The notes beneath the pieces were generated by a model. That model was not told the DNA's origin and made no database searches. It saw nothing but the letters and a program-made list of their open reading frames with translations. A stretch of DNA of 64,000 nt from Pelodera strongyloides. Lineage: Eukaryota; Nematoda; Chromadorea; Rhabditida; Rhabditidae. The DNA is taken from positions 496,001-560,000 of the forward strand of contig JAANDG010000023.1 in NCBI GenBank assembly GCA_036852015.1, given 5' to 3'. Both the position numbers and the translations under genes were made by a program. Positions 55,139 to 64,000 of the stretch are shown piece after piece (within the stretch, counting starts at the first letter, position 1; each line of letters starts with the position of its first letter).

Positions 55139-56253
55139 CTGAAGAAAGGCAAACCTCATGGAACTCATTACGTCGCCCAACAAAATAAAATAGAAGACAA
55201 AGATTCAAACTTCTAATTGCTAAACAGCCGTTACGTGAAGTCCTTGAGTGAGATAAGCAAGTTCATACATCGGAGCCTTAGGGCTCGATATGAACATACT
55301 TGTTTGAGCAACGCGTAGGTAATGTAAACGAATATTTATAGCTTCAATAAACGTTAAAATGTAAAGATGCATTTATATTTGTAAAACATCGCTGGAGATG
55401 GGTAGCTCGTTGTAGCGGACTTTGTGCCACCGAGGAGGCGTTAGATAGGGTGTTCTTTCTCGTTTATAACCGGTTGTTTGCCTGCGGGCATTTCAGTGTG
55501 CCACTATCATGACTATCAGACAGTCATCAATAGACAGTCATTACGGCACGATCATGCACAATAGGTATATACGCTTTCGGCCGTGATGCGCACTCTCGAA
55601 TATTGTAATAATATGACACTTCAAATGTATGCAGTGAAATTTACAAGGTTCTGGGAAAGCCTAGGACTAGCGCAGCAATTGCATGGTTAACTGGGCACTC
55701 ATCAAGCTCAAACGATTTGGATTCAAAAAGTGAAATTATATGATTGCTCGACACAAGATGAAATCGCAAAATCCAAACAAAAAAGTTGAGATAATGAAGT
55801 CGACCGCACTATTGCTGTGTTGGTTTATGCCGCATCGAAACATAACTGAGGGTCGAAGGTTCCAACGCCTTAGGAAGCCCTTGAAGGACAGGTTCGAAAA
55901 AAGAAAAGACATTACGAGTGTAATCGAGGCGACATTGATCAGAACACTACACAACAGGGCAAATAAAGGAAATTATCATAGCGCCTTTATAAACAAAGAC
56001 ATTTGAGAACTCTTACAAGGAATGCACTGCGTCTCCACCAAAAATGGTTTATTAAAAGAACAACCCTCGAAAATAAGATGAATTCAAGCAATTAAATTTG
56101 GCGAGTAAAAGTCATAAAGGACATTATTACTGGGTATTTGTCTAGTATTTTTCTCATACTTGAGTGAACTTGTATTTCGTTTGCTAATAAAGGTGCTACA
56201 GCTCATTTGTAGTTTTAGGTAATAATATGGTAAAGACGATAAATATAAATGTC

Positions 56254-58198
56254 CTATTGTTCGTGGGGCAAATTGAGAGTTACTGTTCCGTAAAGCTTAT
56301 GACAACCAATATAAGTAGTCTGTTTCTTAATGATTTGATTGAACGGAAGGTTCCAATAAACCGATGATTCTAGTTGTTCGTCCTCAGGTATTCCCTTTTG
56401 TTTCCTCAACTTGGATTCCAAACGACGCTGTGATCTGAATATTTGGATAATACTAATTAAAAGGAAAAAAAGATATCTCTACAAAGACATGGACCGTAAG
56501 CAAGCACAGATAGGCATCAATAAAGTCAAATGTATAAGCTCGAAATAACCTATACACATAAGTCCAACACCACAAGCTCACACCTAATCTGAAGCATAAG
56601 CCTGATTCAATTTCAAGTAAATTCCAAAATCTGGTCCTATGCTAGGCCCTGAATCTGAAGAAAAGTCTAAAACTTACATGAGTAAGGGCTTCACTTCCTT
56701 ATCGAGCACATAAACGGTAACAAATAGAGACAGCTTCGGTGATCCATTGCCATCCTATAACAAATGCTTTCACTTTATGTTTTGAACGCAATGAAAAGGG
56801 AGTGAGAGGTAGAGAGAGATTGTGAAAGACAATTACTGAAAGAGAATTGCCCAAAAGTACTTACAACACTGCTTGCAGCCAGTATTCTGTCGAGTGCCTC
56901 CTCACTGATTCCTTGCCAATCCAGCATTTTCTTCACATCTGGAAGGCAGAAACGTAGTTCCACATTCTCATAGGTGCCTCTCTGAATTCAAATGGGGCTA
57001 CGTGATTAAAGTAGAGGCTAAATTCAAATCCTGACCATATTATCACGGGAAAGAATTTTTTTTTTGATTTGAAATGCTTATAATAATTGCTCCCATATCG
57101 TCTTAAGTTTCATTGATTCAGGTGAACTTTTACCAAGAAGTAAACACCGAATGATAATACTACCTTTAGTGGTTCACATCCAGCTACTCTACCATCAACC
57201 ACCAGTTCTGCGCCAAGAATATGTCCGAAAGGTCCAAGAGATTCACAAGGGCGACAGTAGAGACTGAATTTATGTTGTCTTTATTCTGTACAGAAACATC
57301 TTGCCTCTCGTATTCTCCGATTCTCACAAGCAAAAAATCATTTAATCAACACAGCAAACCTAAAAAAAATCGATATTTTGGGCACGCGCGTGTTATTTTT
57401 CTATTACAGTTTAAGTATAAGTGAACTGCACACAACTTACCAAGATCCAATGCCTCCGCATCCATCTTTTCCAGCATCTCTGCAAATTTCAGGTGGTTTT
57501 GACACATCTCCAGTGGTGGAAACTGATAGGTAGATTAAAAGACTGTCCGTGATATCTTCTTGCACTTGTACTTTTCCCTGAAAATATGTTGATTTTATGG
57601 AGAATACGGAGCACAGCACACAATACATTTCATAATCTCCACGTAGGTTTAAGCCTACGAATATACATAGCCAAGAAAGTAAATGATATTACATGAATGG
57701 AATAGCATCCGGGATGGGCTCCTGCTTTCAATTGTGCCCCTTTATTTCCTTGTCCTCCCTCGAAAATCAGCTTACGATTCCAGTCGCTTCCTAAACAAAA
57801 CTCGAATGTAGGTCATAGAGTAACAAACCCGCGGATCATGCGCATAAAAAATGAAAGTTCTTTAAACCATTAGGGGAAAACCCAAACTATGTTAAAGGAA
57901 ACTGTTCTTCAGCTCATTATTTTGTGGTTTCATTGTTTGCCTCATTTTGACCGATGACGATATAAGCTTCAAAAAGCACCGGCAAGCCGAATTGATTTAA
58001 AGGGAAATGCCACGGCAATTTTCGATATTGAGCCTTTTTAGCGCAAGCAAAACATAGGGAGAGAATACCTAGGAAAAAAGAAGACTAAGTCGTAAACATA
58101 CCTTTTTTCCAAGAGCAGCCCTGATGTCGGTGCAATTTTAAATCCAAAACCTGCGCTATCGAACATCCGACTATAGCACATAAGAGTAGAAAAATCAT
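56254..58198 (-). CDS. Secreted CGGxGSC-family protein, paralogue A, 268 residues
   Basis: Seven exons: 58102-58198, 57693-57790, 57441-57577, 57164-57263, 56865-56981, 56678-56754 and 56254-56434 (TAG); phases 1, 0, 2, 0, 0, 2. An acceptor (ATCTTCAG) ends one base before ATG 58198. Signal peptide: MIFLLLCAIVGCSIAQ. Features: RHQGCSWKKG, AHPGCYSIH, CRDAGKDGCGGIGS joined to CLYCRPCESLG, TYENVELRFCLPDVKKM, VTVYVLDKEV, VYWNLPFNQII and IGCHKLYGTV. It shares exon structure and all core cysteines with paralogue B. No enzyme motif or known domain recognised; function unknown. Confidence 0.83.
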
Positions 58199-58639
58199 TC
58201 TGAAGATCTCATAAGATGTTGCAACATAAACGGAGCAAGTGGAAACTCGATGCATTAAACAAAGTATCAAAAGAGAGGACGTAAACTGCAAATAGTGTGT
58301 GACAGTTTTGAGCTTGTTATAGTACAACTGTTGTAGTATATCAATTTTTTTGAAGAGCGTATTATATTGTATATTGTAGGTGGGGACAAAAATCGAGTGT
58401 CTCGGCTTATGAGTTTGTCCGGTGACGGATTGTTGAAAGCCTGCAGGCTTGTCGGGCAGCAATTCAAACAGGTCGCTTTTCCAGCACTGCCACACATATC
58501 AGCATGCCTCAAAAACCGAACAATGCTTCCCGCCGCCGACATTATATGTATGACTGCACTCGACATGCGGATAGTGGTACGAAAGTACAACCAGTGATAC
58601 GAGTAGAGTGGATAGGAAGATTAGTATAGTTGTGCTGAA

Positions 58640-59275
58640 TCATACGATGCACTGACACCTAGACGTCATATATATCACATACAAGGTAGACTTGTAGATC
58701 GCTACCCCACCGCTAGTAGACTAATACCCCATAAAAACTATACTACCACATGGTAAGAGGCTACGCCATCATTTTTTTTTACGAATAATGATACCCCAAA
58801 TGAAAAATAGTACCCCACCTGAAGAATACTACCCCGCTTTTTGCTTCAGTTGTCACCTTCTCGTGTAGTCTTCTTAAAACGTAACTAACATGTCTACGCA
58901 TTCTTCATTATTAAGCCCGGTGGGGTAGCCATGTACACTTCCTTTTAACATGAACTACCCCAATTGCTAATGGGGTATTCATGTTAAATTCCTTTTAACG
59001 TAACTACCCCAGTTGTTCATTATTGATTATATTGGGGTAGTCGTGTTAATTTAACAAACCTACCCCGCAGGGTTCGTATTTCATTAAAAAAATCAATGGG
59101 GTAATATTCTGTCAAAACCTTTCAAACAGGGGGAAGTAGTAATGTGTAAAAAAATGGTAGTAAACTACAACCCATGGGGTATTAATGTTAAAGATCACCT
59201 AGGGGTGGAACAGAGGTACCCCAAGGCAAAAATACTACCCCATTTAGGAAGTGTACTACCCCATAGCGAGGGATA
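58640..59275. repeat. Region dense in TACCCC / GGGGTA words
   Basis: About 20 copies of TACCCC or its complement occur in both orientations at irregular spacing. Larger degenerate phrases also recur (CTTCCTTTTAACATGAACTACCCCA and relatives near 58938 and 58990). No open frame. It grades into the 19-bp minisatellite, which contains the same word. Confidence 0.75.
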
Positions 59276-59455
59276 GTGAACTACCACTGGGGCACTGAAC
59301 TACCACTGGGGCACTGAACTACCACTGGGGTACTGAACTACCACTGGGGTACTGAACTACCACTGGGGTACTGAACTACCACTGGGGTACTGAACTACCA
59401 CTGGGGTACTGAACTACCACTGGGGTACTGAACTACCACTGGGGTACTGAACTAC
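59276..59455. repeat. 19-bp minisatellite, nine copies
   Basis: The unit ACTGAACTACCACTGGGGT is repeated nine times with almost no variation; the first two copies have GGGGC instead of GGGGT. It directly precedes the large array. Confidence 0.95.
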
Positions 59456-62400
59456 ATAGCAGAACAACAACGGCAAAGTACTCTCGCTCTCTGTCCTACT
59501 TCTAACTAAACCCAAAACATAATAACTAAATCTCAGATGGATCTCGACGGTCAACGTTCACCCTCAAACAATGCCAACACCTGAAGCTGCTCCAATGCCA
59601 ATTCCCCCGAGAAGACGCGGTTCTCGGAGTTGAACAAGGGAGCACCCCAAGTCTCAACATATTTCTAAGCTCAAACAAATACAAAGTTCACCCTCAAACA
59701 ATGCCAAAACCTGAAGCTGCTCCAATGCCAATTCCCCGAGAAGACGCGGTTCTCGGAGTTGAACAAGGGAGCACCCAAGTCTCAACATATAGCTAAGCTC
59801 AGACAAATACAAAGTTCACCCTTCACTCAGTGTTGCAAACAAATTTTCATAAAATCAAATAATGGTGCACACTAACCAAATCTATGCAGCAGCAGATGGG
59901 ATTCCTCATTGGCGACAAACGGGATGGGATCTTACGTCGAGAAGATGCATCGAAGCCTCATCGTCCAACGAAGTCAATGAAAGCAAAGAATAGCAGAACA
60001 ACAACGGCAAAGTACTCTCGCTCTCTGTCCTACTTCTAACTTCTAACTAAACCCAAAACATAATAACTAAATCTCAGATGGATCTCGACGGTCAACGTTC
60101 ACCCTCAAACAATGCCAACACCTGAAGCTGCTCCAATGCCAATTCCCCGAGAAGACGCGGTTCTCGGAGTTGAACAAGGGAGCACCCCAAGTCTCAACAT
60201 ATTTCTAAGCTCAAACAAATACAAAGTTCACCCTCAAACAATGCCAAAACCTGAAGCTGCTCCAATGCCAATTCCCCGAGAAGACGCGGTTCTCGGAGTT
60301 GAACAAGGGAGCACCCCCAAGTCTCAACATTTCTATTTCTAGCTCAAACAAATACAAAGTTCACCCTCAAACAAATGCCAAAACCTGAAGCTGCTCCAAT
60401 GCCAATTCCCCGAGAAGACGCGGTTCTCGGAGTTGAACAAGGGAGCACCCCAAGTCTCAACATATTTCTAAGCTCAAACAAATACAAAGTTCACCCTCAA
60501 ACAATGCCAAAACCTGAAGCTGCCCCAATGCCAATTCCCCGAGAAGACGCGGTTCTCGGAGTTGAACAAGGGAGCACCCCAAGTCTCAACATATTTCTAA
60601 GCTCAAACAAATACAAAGTTCACCCTCAAACAATGCCAAAACCTGAAGCTGCTCCAATGCCAATTCCCCGAGAAGACGCGGTTCTCGGAGTTGAACAAGG
60701 GAGCACCCAAGTCTCAACATATTGCTAAGCTCAGACAAATACAAAGTTCACCCTTCACTCAGTGTTGCAAACAAATTTTCATAAAATCAAATAATGGTGC
60801 ACACTAACCAAATCTATGCAGCAGCAGATGGGATTCCTCATTGGCGACAAACGGGATGGGATCTTACGTCGAGAAGATGCATCGAAGCCTCATCGTCCAA
60901 CGAAGTCAATGAAAGCAAAGAATAGCAGAACAACAACGGCAAAGTACTCTCGCTCTCTGTCCTACTTCTAACTAAACCCAAAACATAATAACTAAATCTC
61001 AGATGGATCTCGACGGTCAACGTTCACCCTCAAACAATGCCAACACCTGAAGCTGCTCCAATGCCAATTCCCCGAGAAGACGCGGTTCTCGGAGTTGAAC
61101 AAGGGAGCACCCCAAGTCTCAACATATTTCTAAGCTCAAACAAATACAAAGTTCACCCTCAAACAATGCCAAAACCTGAAGCTGCTCCAATGCCAATTCC
61201 CCGAGAAGACGCGGTTCTCGGAGTTGAACAAGGGAGCACCCCAAGTCTCAACATATTTCTAAGCTCAAACAAATACAAAGTTCACCCTCAAACAATGCCA
61301 AAACCTGAAGCTGCTCCAATGCCAATTCCCGAGAAGACGCGGTTCTCGGAGTTGAACAAGGGAGCACCCAAGTCTCAACATATTTCTAAGCTCAGACAAA
61401 TACAAAATTCACCCCTCACTCAGTGTTGCAAACAAATTTTCATAAAATCAAATAATGGTGCACACTAACCAAATCTATGCAGCAGCAGATGGGATTCCTC
61501 ATTGGCGACAAACGGGATGGGATCTTACGTCGAGAAGATGCATCGAAGCCTCATCGTCCAACGAAGTCAATGAAAGCAAAGAATAGCAGAACAACAACGG
61601 CAAAGTACTCTCGCTCTCTATCCTACTTCTAACTAAACCCAAAACATAATAACTAAATCTCAGATGGATCTCGACGGTCAACGTTCACCCTCAAACAATG
61701 CCAACACCTGAAGCTGCTCCAATGCCAATTCCCCGAGAAGACGCGGTTCTCGGAGTTGAACAAGGGAGCACCCCAAGTCTCAACATATTTCTAAGCTCAA
61801 AACAAATACAAAGTTCACCCTCAAACAATGCCAAAACCTGAAGCTGCTCCAATGCCAATTCCCCGAGAAGACGCGGTTCTCGGAGTTGAACAAGGGAGCA
61901 CCCCAAGTCTCAACATATTTCTAAGCTCAAACAAATACAAAGTTCACCCTCAAACAATGCCAAAACCTGAAGCTGCTCCAATGCCAATTCCCCGAGAAGA
62001 CGCGGTTCTCGGAGTTGAACAAGGGAGCACCCAAGTCTCAACATATTTCTAAGCTCAGACAAATACAAAGTTCACCCTTCACTCAGTGTTGCAAACAAAT
62101 TTTCATAAAATCAAATAATGGTGCACACTAACCAAATCTATGCAGCAGCAGATGGGATTCCTCATTGGCGACAAACGGGATGGGATCTTACGTCGAGAAG
62201 ATGCATCGAAGCCTCATCGTCCAACGAAGTCAATGAAAGCAAAGAATAGCAGAACAACAACGGCAAAGTACTCTCGCTCTCTGTCCTACTTCTAACTAAA
62301 CCCAAAACATAATAACTAAATCTCAGATGGATCTCGACGGTCAACGTTCACCCTCAAACAATGCCAACACCTGAAGCTGCTCCAATGCCAATTCCCCGAG

Positions 62401-64000
62401 AAGACGCGGTTCTCGGAGTTGAACAAGGGAGCACCCCAAGTCTCAACATATTTCTAAGCTCAAACAAATACAAAGTTCACCTCAAACAATGCCAACACTG
62501 AAGCTGCTCCAATGCCAATTCCCCGAGAAGACGCGGTTCTCGGAGTTGAACAAGGGAGCACCCCAAGTCTCAACATTTCTAAGCTCAAAACAAATACAAA
62601 GTTCACCCTCAAACAATGCCAAAACCTGAAGCTGCTCCAATGCCAATTCCCCGAGAAGACGCGGTTCTCGGAGTTGAACAAGGGAGCACCCCAAGTCTCA
62701 ACATATTTCTAAGCTCAAACAAATACAAAGTTCACCCTCAAACAATGCCAAAACCTGAAGCTGCTCCAATGCCAATTCCCCGAGAAGACGCGGTTCTCGG
62801 AGTTGAACAAGGGAGCACCCCAAGTCTCAACATATTTCTAAGCTCAAACAAATACAAAGTTCACCCTCAAACAATGCCAAAACCTGAAGCTGCTCCAATG
62901 CCAATTCCCCGAGAAGACGCGGTTCTCGGAGTTGAACAAGGGAGCACCCCAAGTCTCAACATATTTCTAAGCTCAGACAAATACAAAATTCACCCTCACT
63001 CAGTGTTGCAAACAAATTTTCATAAAATCAAATAATGGTGCACACTAACCAAATCTATGCAGCAGCAGATGGGATTCCTCATTGGCGACAAACGGGATGG
63101 GATCTTACGTCGAGAAGATGCATCGAAGCCTCATCGTCCAACGAAGTCAATGAAAGCAAAGAATAGCAGAACAACAACGGCAAAGTACTCTCGCTCTCTG
63201 TCCTACTTCTAACTAAACCCAAAACATAATAACTAAATCTCAGATGGATCTCGACGGTCAACGTTCACCCTCAAACAATGCCAACACCTGAAGCTGCTCC
63301 AATGCCAATTCCCCGAGAAGACGCGGTTCTCGGAGTTGAACAAGGGAGCACCCCAAGTCTCAACATATTTCTAAGCTCAAACAAATACAAAGTTCACCCT
63401 CAAACAATGCCAAAACCTGAAGCTGCTCCAATGCCAATTCCCCGAGAAGACGCGGTTCTCGGAGTTGAACAAGGGAGCACCCCAAGTCTCAACATATTTC
63501 TAAGCTCAAACAAATACAAAGTTCACCCTCAAACAATGCCAAAACCTGAAGCTGCTCCAATGCCAATTCCCCGAGAAGACGCGGTTCTCGGAGTTGAACA
63601 AGGGAGCACCCCAAGTCTCAACATATTTCTAAGCTCAGACAAATACAAAGTTCACCCTTCACTCAGTGTTGCAAACAAATTTTCATAAAATCAAATAATG
63701 GTGCACACTAACCAAATCTATGCAGCAGCAGATGGGATTCCTCATTGGCGACAAACGGGATGGGATCTTACGTCGAGAAGATGCATCGAAGCCTCATCGT
63801 CCAACGAAGTCAATGAAAGCAAAGAATAGCAGAACAACAACGGCAAAGTACTCTCGCTCTCTGTCCTACTTCTAACTAAACCCAAAACATAATAACTAAA
63901 TCTCAGATGGATCTCGACGGTCAACGTTCACCCTCAAACAATGCCAACAACCTGAAGCTGCTCCAATGCCAATTCCCCGAGAAGACGCGGTTCTCGGAGT
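59456..64000. repeat. Higher-order tandem array of 129-bp subunits and ~0.28-kb spacers
   Basis: Blocks of the 129-bp subunit (ATGCCAAAACCTGAAGCTGC...) start at about 59571, 60112, 61037, 61698, 62361, 63278 and 63941, with 2, 5, 3, 3, 5, 3 and at least 1 subunits. Each block is separated by a near-identical spacer of about 275 bp (for example 60762-61036). The first subunit of each block begins ATGCCAACACC, the others ATGCCAAAACC. Higher-order periods are therefore 541, 925, 661, 663, 917 and 663 bp. Copies are nearly identical apart from single-base indels, so the array is young or homogenised. 129 is 43 codons, and one forward frame stays open through whole blocks. The array continues past the right edge. 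Confidence 0.95.
60794..60925 (+). other. 43-codon open frame in each array spacer (coding status unknown)
   Basis: Every spacer carries an ATG frame of 43 codons plus TAG, beginning MVHTNQIYAAADGIPHW. The same position recurs in the other spacers (near 59861, 61455, 62118, 63034 and 63697). A second ATG, for a 14-codon frame, follows an AAATCTCAG acceptor-like site near 61004. Conservation between copies proves nothing here, because all copies are nearly identical. Confidence 0.25.

Noticed and set aside
58640..59455. TACCCC words as telomeric repeat
   Set aside because: Nematode telomeres are TTAGGC. The words are irregularly spaced in both orientations and unlike a telomere.
60838..61020. 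Identical 60-codon minus-strand frames repeated in every array spacer
   Set aside because: They recur only because the spacers are near-identical copies. They read into the start of each block with no gene signals.
59571..64000. Resemblance to a CRISPR array (regular repeats and spacers)
   Set aside because: The 'spacers' are identical to one another, unit sizes are far too large, and the genome is eukaryotic. It is a satellite array.

Overview
This is a stretch of a eukaryotic, almost certainly nematode, nuclear chromosome. It is AT-rich, the genes are broken into many short GT-AG introns, and there are no operons with ribosome-binding sites. In at least six genes a splice-acceptor (TTNCAG) lies 0-14 nt before the start codon, which is what SL trans-splicing leaves behind. 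The protein content fits too: a proline-rich secreted protein with C-x3-C modules, and small secreted cysteine-rich families. I cannot name the species. All gene models below are my own splice models, checked for open frame and matching intron phase; none has transcript support.

Layout. (1) 102-1765, minus: 5' six exons of a secreted Pro-rich/C-x3-C protein that runs off the left edge. (2) About 1.8-8.0 kb: no supported gene. (3) 8012-19648, plus: a 29-exon FNDC3 orthologue of about 1389 residues with nine fibronectin III domains and a C-terminal membrane anchor. It is followed by a long AT-rich 3' region with a large ATT microsatellite. (4) 21966-23775, minus: five-exon unrecognised basic protein. 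(5) 24932-26080, minus: 3' exons of a small Cys-rich protein. (6) 27903-29237, plus: four-exon secreted six-cysteine protein. (7) 32807-38656, plus: nine-exon multi-pass membrane protein made of two similar halves. Its last intron (3.6 kb) contains a small minus-strand gene, a foldback transposon and GC-rich blocks at both ends. (8) 39745-41746, minus: SURF4 (cargo receptor) orthologue, complete in seven exons. (9) 44562-45604, minus: BTB/KCTD-type protein. (10) 47304-58198, minus: three tandem paralogues of a secreted CGGxGSC family with matching seven-exon structure. (11) 58.6 kb to the right edge: TACCCC-rich DNA, a 19-bp minisatellite, then a young higher-order tandem array of 129-bp subunits and roughly 0.28-kb spacers that continues off the window.

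Mobile DNA. Four foldback elements of 416-475 bp have long inverted arms beginning AGG. Two are flanked by intact TTAA and one by TTAA/CTAA, which fits piggyBac-type MITEs. A poly(T) tract flanked by a 16-bp direct repeat looks like a retroposon tail insertion.

The genes do not form one pathway. SURF4 acts in ER export of secreted cargo, and many neighbours are secreted or membrane proteins, but that is coincidence of location as far as the sequence shows. The most unusual items are the CGGxGSC tandem family, the nested-gene intron with paired GC-rich blocks, the inverted repeats around exons 1-2 of the membrane-protein gene, the possible alternative first exon of FNDC3, and the 129-bp (43-codon) array.
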